Positions 1-9,019 of a stretch of 42,658 nucleotides of DNA are shown here, piece by piece. The DNA lies in NCBI GenBank assembly GCA_945860285.1, contig CAMAQB010000021.1, positions 1 through 42,658 on the forward strand. Reading direction: 5' to 3'. The position numbers were made by a program, and so were the translations under genes. This DNA comes from Akkermansia muciniphila. Lineage in GTDB: Bacteria > Verrucomicrobiota > Verrucomicrobiia > Verrucomicrobiales > Akkermansiaceae. The notes beneath the pieces are model-generated. The model had not been told where the DNA came from and searched no databases. It saw nothing but the letters and a program-made list of their open reading frames with translations. How positions within the stretch are numbered: position 1 is the stretch's first letter; each line of letters opens with the position of its first letter.

Positions 1-85
1 TGAGAAACAGCTTTTTTCCGCCATCTCCCCGCGCCATCACATGATACACCGCGCCCGGATAAACAAATCGAAGTGGTCGAGCCAT
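1..85 (-). CDS. Y1 (REP-associated/IS200-like) transposase, N-terminal part only
   Basis: Reading leftwards from an ATG at 83-85 the product begins MARPLRFVYPGAVYHVMARG and continues to the window edge. The opening (MARPLR, YPGAVYHV, ARG) is characteristic of Y1 single-strand transposases of the RAYT/IS200 type, which act at a tyrosine and often mobilise palindromic repeats. Only about 28 codons are visible, so neither the HUH motif nor the catalytic tyrosine can be checked, and it is unknown whether the gene is intact. The next gene on the same strand ends at 180, leaving a 94-base spacer. Confidence 0.75.
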   Translation of the reverse strand, partial: MARPLRFVYPGAVYHVMARGDGGKKLFL

Positions 86-179
86 GCGCAAACCCTACCC
101 GCACACCGCACTTCGTCAAGCAAAATGTTACCATGCGAGGACTGACCCCAGAGACGCTTGAGCAATTCCGGTCATTCCC
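86..179. other. Spacer between transposase and exported protein, probable element flank
   Basis: This non-coding spacer carries a stretch around 126-153 (TGTTACCATGCGAGGACTGA followed by CCCCAGAG) that resembles sequence I associate with the ends of Y1 transposase elements. That resemblance is from memory only. No promoter or second repeat copy could be identified in the window. Confidence 0.3.
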
Positions 180-944
180 TCAAGGCGCTAATTCGATTGT
201 GTAATACCCGTGATTACCTGTGATCTCCATCTCTTCATCCCGACCATATTCATGTTTTTTGAGTGTTTTGATTTCAACAATCGAGTGAACCGAATCGTAA
301 TCAAACAACGCGGCATACTCCGAATCGAAAACGAGTTCCGAAGGAAGTTGCAATTGATATACCTTTTTGGTATTCGCATCGTAGATCGCGATTCCATCGC
401 CCTCGGACCGGAATGCTGAAAGATGGGCGTAAAACAAATCCTTGGAAAACTCAACCCAACTTGACGCACTATAGACTTGCTCTCCATCTCTGATATGCTG
501 CGGCATGAGGACAAAATTTTTGTCAATGTTTGAATAGAGAAATGCAGTCATCTCATAATAACGTAAAATTAATTTCCCTGTCTGGGTAACATGCGCTTCA
601 CGGAAGGCTTCTGTAATATTAGGGCGCTGAAGCTCCGGGGCGATGTTCAGGATAGACGGAATAGCAACTTCGTAAGCAGGCACCCCTCCGGTTGTTTTCA
701 CCGTCAAGACCTTATTGGCAATGTCTTCATTCAAGGCGTAATCCGGGCCGCTCTTTTCCGGACGAGGGGTTAGCAATTTTTGCAGCCGGAATACTTTGTC
801 TTTGGAAATATCCACTACTGTGGCTTTTCGTGGCGGAAAAGGAAACGGATCATCAGGCGCACTCTCGCACAAGCCTAAGGAGACGCTTCCCCAAAGCAAA
901 CAAATAAAACGCAAGACGATTCTTGATTTGGTGAAATGTTTCAT
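180..944 (-). CDS. Small exported protein downstream of the giant amidase protein (unknown function)
   Basis: A 254-residue product starting at the ATG 942-944 (MKHFTKSR), chosen because a basic n-region and hydrophobic stretch (about residues 8-25) follow directly and look like a signal peptide ending near LGLCES. Starting further upstream would overlap the neighbouring gene and bury this peptide. I recognise no family. The mature part is mixed alpha/beta in character with many aromatic and acidic residues and no further membrane segment. It starts 31 bases after the stop of the 2237-residue amidase-tipped protein on the same strand, so the two are probably cotranscribed. That position and its predicted export fit a periplasmic protector or partner of the amidase domain, but this is inference. 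Confidence 0.65.
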   Translation of the reverse strand: MKHFTKSRIVLRFICLLWGSVSLGLCESAPDDPFPFPPRKATVVDISKDKVFRLQKLLTPRPEKSGPDYALNEDIANKVLTVKTTGGVPAYEVAIPSILNIAPELQRPNITEAFREAHVTQTGKLILRYYEMTAFLYSNIDKNFVLMPQHIRDGEQVYSASSWVEFSKDLFYAHLSAFRSEGDGIAIYDANTKKVYQLQLPSELVFDSEYAALFDYDSVHSIVEIKTLKKHEYGRDEEMEITGNHGYYTIELAP

Positions 945-975
945 TGTTTTTTCTAATTTAAATTGTTGGTGTATC

Positions 976-3900
976 CTATGGTTCATCGTTTTCGACCGCA
1001 AATTCCTTCTGAGACTTAATAAGTGCCTTGGCCAATGCTTTCATGGAATCTTTTCTCGCCTTTTCTTTGTTGGCTCCGTTGATAAGCTTGTCACCGCCCT
1101 CGCCGTGGATGAATTCGATTTCCAATAATGTCGAACGAATGGGGTGGTATTTCTTATCCTGATAAAATCCGAGGATATCGCTTGTCACGGCTGTTCCCAT
1201 TTCAAAAGGAGTGGTGTTCTTTCTTTCGGCATTGTCTATTGCCCTCAGGGCGTCGTTCACAGGACCGACAATGTCGGTTTCGAGCGCTTTGTCTTCCTTG
1301 AGATTATAATTACCACTTGTTCTGGTACAGACCAGCGAACCACGCGCTGTTTTGTTATCGCTTGACGCATTGAAATGAAGCGCAATACAGATGTCCGCTC
1401 CTTTGTCCCTTGCCAGGCGTGCTCTTTCATAACCCCCAAGATTATAATTGCCATCCCGGGTCAGAAAACGCCGGAGAGGCAAACTTGTATCTGTGTGTTC
1501 CGATGCGAGTTGGCTTTTCAATTCCCTCGCGTATTCAAGTGTAAGATCCTTTTCCAGCATGCCAGTGGCCTCAGGATACACCTTTTCATCTACCCAGACT
1601 TTCTTCCCCTTTACGGTTTTCTGGACGGCCCACCATCCTCCTTTTGCATGGTTTGCATCAGACCTTCCTCGATCAAGACCATTTTTATCTTTCTCTTTAT
1701 CATCAATATCATCATCTCCTCCATGTCCAGCGTCAATCACCACGACGGCTGGAACCACAAAACGAGCAACGGTAATTTCTGCTACGGTCCCCTCAATCTT
1801 GACTTTGATATCCGCATGGTTCCATCCGATTGGCGGGAGATTAGCGCGGACTGAAGTGAAACCATCTTCATCCAGGGCTTCGATGACTGTTTCGCTAGAC
1901 TTCTGGTTTATGGGATTATAACCATATTTGCCGTATGTTTTTGATTCCTCGAAGCAATTCTTGTGCTCTTCTACCTTGCTGTGCTGCCAGTCACCCCGTA
2001 TCTCATCGTTTTCCTTCACCCCCCAAGCCTTCATGGACCAGATCGCTTTTTTCCCGGCCAAGACCTTGCCACCGGGGATTTTTACTTTTATCTCCCTGTG
2101 TGCTATCCGGTTCTGCTCGATCTGTTTATTAAGTGTGATTTCCTCGACCATTTCATTAATATTTGGATATGCAACAGGTTTCTCGGAACCAACAATATCG
2201 CTGCCGTCCTCGTTCATTGTCTTGGGTGACAACTCGACTACCTCCAGCGGCAGAAGTGAAACAGATCGGTGCTTATTCTGGGCGGCATCGGGGGCCGTAT
2301 CAATCCACTGACTGCTGTTACCATAGGCAGGGATTGTGACTTGCACGGACTCTACACTTTTAGTTGTTGGAGCACCCCAGCCAACTGCCAAGGGCTTTCC
2401 TGCGTCATTATATGGCACCCATGAATGTTCCGTCGTCACTTTCAGAAAGGTATGTGTTACATCGTAGTTTGTGGCGCGGGGTCTGTAAAGGCGAAACTTT
2501 GATTTGCATGCATCTCCTTCCCAGTTTTTTTCGGTGATCTCGGCGTGTCCGTCGTCCCAAGTGTTCTGGAATTGGTAGTAGGAATTCCACCCTCCGTTAT
2601 TCAATGTATAGGTAACGGAGGAATCTCCCATCTCACTCAGAGGAAACAATGTGCGGGGATGCGGGTCGAAGGCTTCGTCCCAATGGGTATGGAAGGTCCA
2701 GGTCGCATTCTGGGTCTCATTGTTGAACCATTCGAGCGAGGGCATTGGCGTTATCGAAAACGGCTCGTTCACAAAGTCGAAGATAAAGGGGGCACTTCGT
2801 GGCTTCCGGTTCCAACATTCGATTGATCCTTGGCCAAAACTTGAACCTTCATAATATTGTCCTCCGCCGCTATATGATGGTTCTTCTCCTTCCTGATGCG
2901 GAGTGATGGTTTTGTGACTGAAACCTAAATGGGATTCAGACCGCTTCGCCTGTATAAACAGATCATGCGTCAGCAACCGATAGTCCTCAGGGTTGCTGGA
3001 GTTGAAGATTTCCAACATGCTCATGCCGTCTTCTTGAAGAGTTGTGGATGCCGCGAGGTCACCGGATTGTAACGCGGCCCAGTTGGCGCCCCACTGTTCC
3101 GGTGGTGCTCCCAATGCGAGCATTTCACTAGCATAAGACCGCTCCCAGTCATCCGTCATGCCATCACCGTCGGCATCGTTGTTTGGGGAGATTTGGAGGA
3201 TGACGGTCTTATACTGTGAGTCGTATGTCGAGAGGGTGATGCAGCCATTCGAGCTGATGTGGTGTGTGGTGAGGGGCTTGGAATAGAGGCTGGAGAACAG
3301 AACCGGGGCGGCGGTGGGACTGTTGCGGATGCGCAGAGCTTCGAGGCGGATGCTCGTGCCATCGGGGGTGACTTGCCATGGCTTGGTGCCGTTGCCAACC
3401 ATGCGTCCGTTTGAGGTGCTGAGGTGGGTGATGGCTTCGTTGCCAAGGCCTGGTTGGCGGACGCGGGTGCGCGTGCCAGTGTGGGCGTCGAAGAGGTAGT
3501 ATTCGTTGTACACATACCCCTGCACACTGCTGCGGGTCTGCTGCAGCAGGATCTTCCCGTCATCGGAGAAGCTCTGGATGGAATAGCCTGTGATGCCAGG
3601 GGTTTGAGGAATGGGGAGGCTGGAAAGTGTTCCATCTGTGCAGAACTTGATTACACTGGACGTGTAAGCGGGCACCCCATTGGCCGCTGGGATTGATTGG
3701 CTGGCGAACGCGACGGCCTGGCCTGCATTATTGATTTTTTCCCAATAGATCGATGGCGGCAATTCTCTCACAAACTCGCCTTTTTCGTTGAGAATAATGT
3801 TTCTCCCCGTTGCAGAACGGTGGATGCGCCGGGTGCCGAATGATGAAACCGCATTTGTTCCGGCTTGAAGTTTATCTGAGGCTGCCAACGGCGGTGAAAG

Positions 3901-6900
3901 CAGTGAGACACTTCCGTTTTGGAGCTTGCTTTCGATTGTCGCCCATGAAATCCATGTATCGGTACTCTGATAGTACGCCGCATCTGGGATCAGGGACAGA
4001 ACATTGCTATAGGTTGTGCGATTCCAGTCATTGAAGTAGGTATAGCGCCACATGGAACTATTGATTTTCCCGGTCGATGGATCAAGCCAGGCTGTGTGAG
4101 CGTCGCTGTACGCAGAAACCCAGGACATGTCGTAGTTGCTGCGGATGTGAGTTTTGTAATGCGGCAATCGCGACGAGTACGATCCTGATGCGGTTGTGCC
4201 CGGCAGGATGTAGTACTCTTGCGTGGTATCCTCAATTGTGTCCATAAAATCGTCCTCCGAAGGCACAATCGGCGGCTCTTGGTGCGAACTGGATTCGTAT
4301 GGACCGTTATACAGAATGCGTCCGTTGTCGTCGGCCGCGACAAAAGGCGAGGCATCGCCGTTGCCTGTTTCCAAGCGCATTTCCACCTTATAGACACCAA
4401 TGGGAGTTGTGCCGATCTGGGATTCGCGCAGGTTGGTGACACGGTCGTTGTCGGGGTCGAGGGAGGCATCGGAGGCATCGAGCGGAAGCAGGCCCCACGA
4501 GATTTCCCAGGCATCTTTCATGCCGTCGCCATCAGTGTCGGGATTGCGGGGGTTGGTGCCGTTGCTGTATTCCTCGACGTCTGTCAGACCGTCCGTATCG
4601 CTATCAGTAGAAGGGGTTTGTTTGTTGAAAGCATTAAAACCATAGCGATTTTCGAAGGCATCCGGGAGACCATCGCCGTCGGTATCACGGTCGGGAGTCA
4701 GGAGGATGGTGGTCAGGGCACCGTCCTTCCAAGCAGTGGCGAGCAAGGTCCCGTTCTGGTTGAGGGATGCCACTCCGTTGAGAGTATAGCCAGAGGATGG
4801 TGGCAGGCAGGTGTCGAGCTGATATGTCATGCCATGACGCCAGAGCGTTGGGACGGTTTTATTGCTCGGCGAGGGCATGAAGATCGTGCCGAGGACCTCA
4901 CCGGCATCGGTGACCGTGCGGAGGGCCACACTGGCGCCGGGAGTGCCTTGGGCGCGGAGACTCCAAGAGGAAGAGGCGCGGTCAAGGGAGGCGATGAAGG
5001 GCTGCGTTTTCAGAGTGTTGCCGGCGAGGACATTCGAGGTTCCCGCAAGCACACCGCCGGGCGAGATGACGGTGACCGTGGACGAATTCCCTCCGCTGAG
5101 GGTTCCCAAATTGATGGCGGTGAATGATGTCCCGCTGCGTTTCCAAATCGTGGCCCGTTGTAGTCCGCCGGTGATGGTGGAGGTTCCCGCGACGATAGGA
5201 TCCGGCTGATTGGAAATGCCAATTGTTCTGGCCCAAGTGCCTCCGGGAAGCACGGGGATCGTGCTGGCGGTCACGACGGTGCCTGCGGCATTGACCTGCC
5301 AGACGATTGGGCGGTTCTGGCCTCCAACAGTGGCAGTGGCTGTGATACCGCCGTAGTCATTGACAAAGAGCTGTGAAGTCTGGCTGATGCTGGCACCAGC
5401 TGGCGCGAGCAATTTTATTGGTTTGAAAGCCTGCGTGCTGGAGGCTGGCATTTTCCATACGATCAGTTCCTGCGCGTTGTTGCTCTGGGTAGTTCGCGTT
5501 CCCACGAGATAGTTGCCGGACGGGGAAAATGTCGCGTTGGTTAGGGTTTTTACATTGTGAGAGCTAGTTGCGCCAGAAAGGGAAATGGGCAAGGCAGATG
5601 GAGAAGACCAGTAGTAGAAAACATTGGGACTAGCACCGGTATGAGCGAGCATGGCACCCGAGGGGGATTGTGCGATCAGCGTGCTGGATGACGTGGCGGG
5701 AAAAAAAGAGAATACTCCCTCGGTCTCGGTCCGCTGAATCGACCACATGGCTGGTCGGCGCCCTCCGTTGCTTGAACCAGAAGGCACAGCGGAGAAGAAC
5801 ACCGATTCAGTAATATTGTCGCCCACCAAATCGACCAAAGAGGCGGAAGCAATGCCGTTACCAAGCACTATGGGTGACATCGATATCGAGGAAGCGCCCG
5901 GGAAAGGGCCAACTGGACGGATTCGATAAGAAGGGGTGCTGCGCGGATCAGTGCCGAGACGATACTCCTTCAGGTTGGTGTAGCCATCACGATCAAAGTC
6001 CTTTGCTGCGTCACTGGCGTCCTGGTAGTCGAGACCGTTTTTCCATTCCCACACATTGGGGATGCCGTCACCGTCGGTATCGATACCGGCGCGGGTATCA
6101 ATGGGTTCACCATCTGCATTGAGAATCGGCGGAGCATTGGGATCGGAGCGCAGGCGAAATTCACCGAGATTGTTGGTGCCATCATTGTCCGCATCGGCAA
6201 ATGCATCGGCGGCGAAGTTCTTGTCGAGACCGTGAAAATCCTCCCAGTCATCGGACATTCCATCGCCATCCTGATCTTGATCGGGCGAGATCACTCCAAT
6301 TCCACCAGTATCGGTCAGCGTGACAATTTTCCCGTGATTGTTGATCTTTGCGTAGTCGACACCATACCCCGGTAAAAGCTCCCCGAGGAACAGCCCGACA
6401 CTGTCGTCAAAAATGAACGTTGACCCGTAGTAATTTCCGTCAAAAGTACAGCCGACGACCGTACTCTTGGAATTGATTGACTGTGGACTTACAGACTGCA
6501 AGTTTGCTCCAGCTAATTTGATATCATGGAATTCTCCATCGAAAAGATAGCCAGGATAGCTCCATTGATTATCTTCCAATATGCCAGCGCCTCCTGTGAA
6601 TTCACCGTAGGCGTTCATGGAGGAATTCCACGACCACGAGTAATTACTCGAATTATAATTCGGTATCGAGCCATTCAGACCTGTATCGAAGTACCACAAC
6701 CCGCAGGCAAGGAACGTGAAGGTTTGTCCAATTTGGGGATTGTAATAAGTGCCCATGGCTTCGCCAAAATCGTTGATGTCGGTATACCAGGCATTGCCCC
6801 ACCAATCAACTGATGAATGGTAGTTGACGCCATCAACAACGTAAGCACTCCGCATTTCTCCGGTAGTGGGGTCTTCCGCATAACCGATCCAATCGCCATA

Positions 6901-7689
6901 GTTATTGATTTTCTGCGCTTGAGCAGGGAGTCCCTTGAACGTGAAAGGCCGGCAGCCCAGCACACTGTCCCAAATAAAACCCCCATAAACCGACCAGTCT
7001 GCGGAGTACATTCCACCCACTACCTCTCCCCGATCATTGAAATCATAGGCAAGCACATTGCCAGCGCTGAATGAAGCGGGTGGGACGATTTCCGTCCACA
7101 CACCTTCTGGAGTGGCGACAAATGACCGCTCACAGTATACGCCCTCCCGATACACTGGATAGGCAACAACAAGAACATCTCCCTTGTCGTTGATATCGAC
7201 CGGGTAGAGCCAAGCATCGGAAAGCTCGAGCGGTCGCAAGATTTCTTCCGCGTGCCACTTACCGAGAGGATTTCCTGCGGCACCGTTGGTTTGCATGTAT
7301 AGCTGATACTCTTCGCTGGCAGTAAGACCATCGTTATCGAAATCAGCGCCTGCATCGGTGGGCTCGTCTGGGTCATGATGAAACTGTATCTCCCACTCAT
7401 TCGGGATGAAATCGCCATCTCTATCGGGATTCTCCCCTTCCCCGGGGTTTGCTGGTGTGATGGGCGATGGGTGCGGAGATGGTTCGGGAGAACGCACGTC
7501 TTCCCAAACGACATGATCAATTCGCGGGGATTTATTTTCCATCGAGTGAATTCCTATCGCTAATAAACCACCAAGCAACACTCCTAATTCCGCATAATGC
7601 AAGATGCGAATCGGATAATTGGCAATCTTCACTGAGCACGATGTATCCGCGATGAGACGCGATGTTTTTGGGGATGGAGATTTCATCAT
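976..7689 (-). CDS. Giant exported HAF/thrombospondin-3-type protein with C-terminal N-acetylmuramoyl-L-alanine amidase
   Basis: A 2237-residue protein. A hydrophobic segment at about residues 31-48 is a signal anchor or signal peptide. Calcium-binding DxDxDG-type (thrombospondin type 3/EF-like) blocks occur near residues 88-128, 467-510, 530-580, 1000-1090 and 1500. Between them lie long stretches with HAF-like or propeller-like repeats (DINDKGDVLV, FNDRGEVVGG, INNYGDWIGY). From about residue 1980 to the end is an Amidase_3 domain: IDAGHGG (His about 1989), the metal-ligand Glu in LEKDLTL (about 2046), IALHFNAS (His about 2105) and LLEIEF (catalytic Glu about 2190). All expected zinc and catalytic residues are present, so the domain should cleave peptidoglycan stem peptides. 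An acidic, Gly/Trp-containing insertion of about 50 residues separates the first His from the Glu. ATG is doubled at the start (MMKS). A TTGACC/TATTTC promoter lies just upstream. Confidence 0.88.
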   Translation of the reverse strand: MMKSPSPKTSRLIADTSCSVKIANYPIRILHYAELGVLLGGLLAIGIHSMENKSPRIDHVVWEDVRSPEPSPHPSPITPANPGEGENPDRDGDFIPNEWEIQFHHDPDEPTDAGADFDNDGLTASEEYQLYMQTNGAAGNPLGKWHAEEILRPLELSDAWLYPVDINDKGDVLVVAYPVYREGVYCERSFVATPEGVWTEIVPPASFSAGNVLAYDFNDRGEVVGGMYSADWSVYGGFIWDSVLGCRPFTFKGLPAQAQKINNYGDWIGYAEDPTTGEMRSAYVVDGVNYHSSVDWWGNAWYTDINDFGEAMGTYYNPQIGQTFTFLACGLWYFDTGLNGSIPNYNSSNYSWSWNSSMNAYGEFTGGAGILEDNQWSYPGYLFDGEFHDIKLAGANLQSVSPQSINSKSTVVGCTFDGNYYGSTFIFDDSVGLFLGELLPGYGVDYAKINNHGKIVTLTDTGGIGVISPDQDQDGDGMSDDWEDFHGLDKNFAADAFADADNDGTNNLGEFRLRSDPNAPPILNADGEPIDTRAGIDTDGDGIPNVWEWKNGLDYQDASDAAKDFDRDGYTNLKEYRLGTDPRSTPSYRIRPVGPFPGASSISMSPIVLGNGIASASLVDLVGDNITESVFFSAVPSGSSNGGRRPAMWSIQRTETEGVFSFFPATSSSTLIAQSPSGAMLAHTGASPNVFYYWSSPSALPISLSGATSSHNVKTLTNATFSPSGNYLVGTRTTQSNNAQELIVWKMPASSTQAFKPIKLLAPAGASISQTSQLFVNDYGGITATATVGGQNRPIVWQVNAAGTVVTASTIPVLPGGTWARTIGISNQPDPIVAGTSTITGGLQRATIWKRSGTSFTAINLGTLSGGNSSTVTVISPGGVLAGTSNVLAGNTLKTQPFIASLDRASSSWSLRAQGTPGASVALRTVTDAGEVLGTIFMPSPSNKTVPTLWRHGMTYQLDTCLPPSSGYTLNGVASLNQNGTLLATAWKDGALTTILLTPDRDTDGDGLPDAFENRYGFNAFNKQTPSTDSDTDGLTDVEEYSNGTNPRNPDTDGDGMKDAWEISWGLLPLDASDASLDPDNDRVTNLRESQIGTTPIGVYKVEMRLETGNGDASPFVAADDNGRILYNGPYESSSHQEPPIVPSEDDFMDTIEDTTQEYYILPGTTASGSYSSRLPHYKTHIRSNYDMSWVSAYSDAHTAWLDPSTGKINSSMWRYTYFNDWNRTTYSNVLSLIPDAAYYQSTDTWISWATIESKLQNGSVSLLSPPLAASDKLQAGTNAVSSFGTRRIHRSATGRNIILNEKGEFVRELPPSIYWEKINNAGQAVAFASQSIPAANGVPAYTSSVIKFCTDGTLSSLPIPQTPGITGYSIQSFSDDGKILLQQTRSSVQGYVYNEYYLFDAHTGTRTRVRQPGLGNEAITHLSTSNGRMVGNGTKPWQVTPDGTSIRLEALRIRNSPTAAPVLFSSLYSKPLTTHHISSNGCITLSTYDSQYKTVILQISPNNDADGDGMTDDWERSYASEMLALGAPPEQWGANWAALQSGDLAASTTLQEDGMSMLEIFNSSNPEDYRLLTHDLFIQAKRSESHLGFSHKTITPHQEGEEPSYSGGGQYYEGSSFGQGSIECWNRKPRSAPFIFDFVNEPFSITPMPSLEWFNNETQNATWTFHTHWDEAFDPHPRTLFPLSEMGDSSVTYTLNNGGWNSYYQFQNTWDDGHAEITEKNWEGDACKSKFRLYRPRATNYDVTHTFLKVTTEHSWVPYNDAGKPLAVGWGAPTTKSVESVQVTIPAYGNSSQWIDTAPDAAQNKHRSVSLLPLEVVELSPKTMNEDGSDIVGSEKPVAYPNINEMVEEITLNKQIEQNRIAHREIKVKIPGGKVLAGKKAIWSMKAWGVKENDEIRGDWQHSKVEEHKNCFEESKTYGKYGYNPINQKSSETVIEALDEDGFTSVRANLPPIGWNHADIKVKIEGTVAEITVARFVVPAVVVIDAGHGGDDDIDDKEKDKNGLDRGRSDANHAKGGWWAVQKTVKGKKVWVDEKVYPEATGMLEKDLTLEYARELKSQLASEHTDTSLPLRRFLTRDGNYNLGGYERARLARDKGADICIALHFNASSDNKTARGSLVCTRTSGNYNLKEDKALETDIVGPVNDALRAIDNAERKNTTPFEMGTAVTSDILGFYQDKKYHPIRSTLLEIEFIHGEGGDKLINGANKEKARKDSMKALAKALIKSQKEFAVENDEP

Positions 7690-7716
7690 TACGTCTTTAT
7701 AGAAGCAATATTGACG

Positions 7717-7745
7717 GAAATACAGATCCGGTAATCAGAGGTCAA
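7717..7745 (-). promoter_or_regulatory. Probable sigma-70 promoter of the giant amidase gene
   Basis: On the minus strand a TTGACC -35 box (7745-7740) and a TATTTC -10 box (7722-7717) are separated by 17 bases. The -10 box lies 27 bases before the start codon at 7689. The -35 box is near consensus and the -10 box moderate. Confidence 0.5.
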
Positions 7746-7829
7746 GATAAAACTTTCTAGTCCATCGAAAAAATCTCTTCGACCTGCAACCTGATTGATG
7801 ATCATGCATGACCAGCGACGGTTACGGCC

Positions 7830-8090
7830 ATGCATCCACGCCTCGCGCAAGCGCTACTCTGCGGCATTCTCGATCTCGGTTATGTTGCGGCAGCTCGCGT
7901 TTTGATTGTGCCAGCAGAACTCTGTCGTGGAGGTGTGGACTTGCTAAAACTCCGCACCAAAAGCTTTGCTGCAGTGGAGTTCGAACAGTTGGCGCGCACA
8001 ATTCAGCCGATTTAGCCAGGGCACGACGCACTACTCATCATCAACGATTTCTCTGAGATAACCCACGCGATCGGCGCTGATGACGTTCAT
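7830..8090 (+). pseudogene. thiE: thiE remnant (thiamine-phosphate synthase), truncated and with an in-frame stop
   Basis: From the ATG at 7830 the frame reads GILDLGYV, GGVDLLKLRTKS and then a TAG stop at 8013-8015. The same frame continues after the stop with ALLIINDF and AIGADDVH. These are the ordered ThiE motifs: the first beta strand, GGVDLLQLR-K (pyrophosphate/pyrimidine side) and IND...GADGVH. After about 8090 no ThiE sequence can be followed, so roughly the C-terminal half (including the glycine-rich phosphate loop) is missing. A working enzyme would need about 200 residues. It lies alone between two genes on the opposite strand, so nothing suggests it still belongs to a thiamine operon. 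Confidence 0.75.
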
Positions 8091-8510
8091 AGGCATGGGG
8101 TCAGAAGTATCAGAGCGAATGAAGTGTGATTCCCAACATATTTTGCGGCTGAATTTCGGGCGTGGTTTTTGATGTCAGAGCGCTGGGGGCTTTTTGAACG
8201 GGTTGGTTCTAGACCTTGGCTTTCTGTTGGCTGCCGGGATGGGAGGCGGGAGGCGGGAGGCGGGCGCGGGTGGGTTTGGTGGGAATTACGGGCTGGGGAT
8301 TCTTTCGGTTGAGTTTGAAAACCTCGTGGTCGTTGTTCCATAGGTTTTGTTTCATGGCCGATCATCATGACATGATCGTCGCCTTGAATGAGATCATGGC
8401 GATGGTGCGTTGTGTTTTTTCTGATTACCGGTGGTCAGGGGCGGATACGCGCTTTTTCGGGCCACCATGGTGGGCACACGCGACGATGCGATGGCACCGA
8501 GCGGTGCGGC
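8091..8510. other. Non-coding spacer with a GGGAGGC heptamer repeat
   Basis: No gene is supported here. A short perfect tandem repeat, three copies of GGGAGGC plus a partial, runs from 8241 to 8264 in a G-rich stretch. Open frames on the minus strand are compositionally unlike the neighbouring proteins. A small palindrome GCCACCATGGTGGGC lies at 8461-8475. Confidence 0.5.
8241..8264 (+). repeat. Heptamer tandem repeat (GGGAGGC)x3
   Basis: Three exact direct copies of GGGAGGC followed by GGG. Such short G-rich tandem tracts can vary in copy number by slippage. No function can be assigned. Confidence 0.8.
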
Positions 8511-9017
8511 TTACCCGCCACCGGGTTTTTGTCGCGGTCTTTTCCACGCGCCGATCATCATGCCGAGTCCACCGATGAAAAACAGGCCGGGAAACCAGAG
8601 GGAATAGCCCGCAGCCTGCGAGTCAACTTTCAACACCGCCACTTCGGGCTGGTGTGGATTCACGCGGCAGACAAGCCAATTTCCCGCCGCATACTGTGCC
8701 ACCTGTGCTTCCACCGTCGCACGATTCGAGCGGGGCATACTTCCGCGAATCCCCCACAGGGTGCTTTCATACTCTTTGCCCTGAAATTCGTAGCGGTAAC
8801 GAATCCCCAAGCGGAATTCGGGCTCGACTTCGGGGCCGATGCGCATTTCCTCCACTGACGAACTGAGGACAAGGCAGGGGCATTGCGGCCAGTGGTTCAT
8901 GTCGCGGGCGCGCAAGTAACTGCGGGTCATCAGCCAGAGAAAAAGTCCGGCAATCAGGCAGAGCCCGAAACCGACTGCGGTCAAATAGATGCGTCCTGCG
9001 CGATCGTTACTGGTCAT
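8511..9017 (-). CDS. DUF3592 membrane protein
   Basis: 168 residues with transmembrane segments at about 11-31 and 139-158 and a soluble central domain between them. The central part has the DUF3592 pattern: a WP (here HWPQCPC) entry after the first helix, a beta-rich stretch with RYRYEFQGKEYESTL, and a VNPHQPEVAVL segment just before the second helix. The function of the family is unknown. The start codon lies two bases after the stop of the upstream dynamin-like GTPase gene, so it is the last gene of a three-gene minus-strand unit (deacetylase, GTPase, DUF3592). Confidence 0.8.
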   Translation of the reverse strand: MTSNDRAGRIYLTAVGFGLCLIAGLFLWLMTRSYLRARDMNHWPQCPCLVLSSSVEEMRIGPEVEPEFRLGIRYRYEFQGKEYESTLWGIRGSMPRSNRATVEAQVAQYAAGNWLVCRVNPHQPEVAVLKVDSQAAGYSLWFPGLFFIGGLGMMIGAWKRPRQKPGGG

Positions 9018-9019
9018 GT

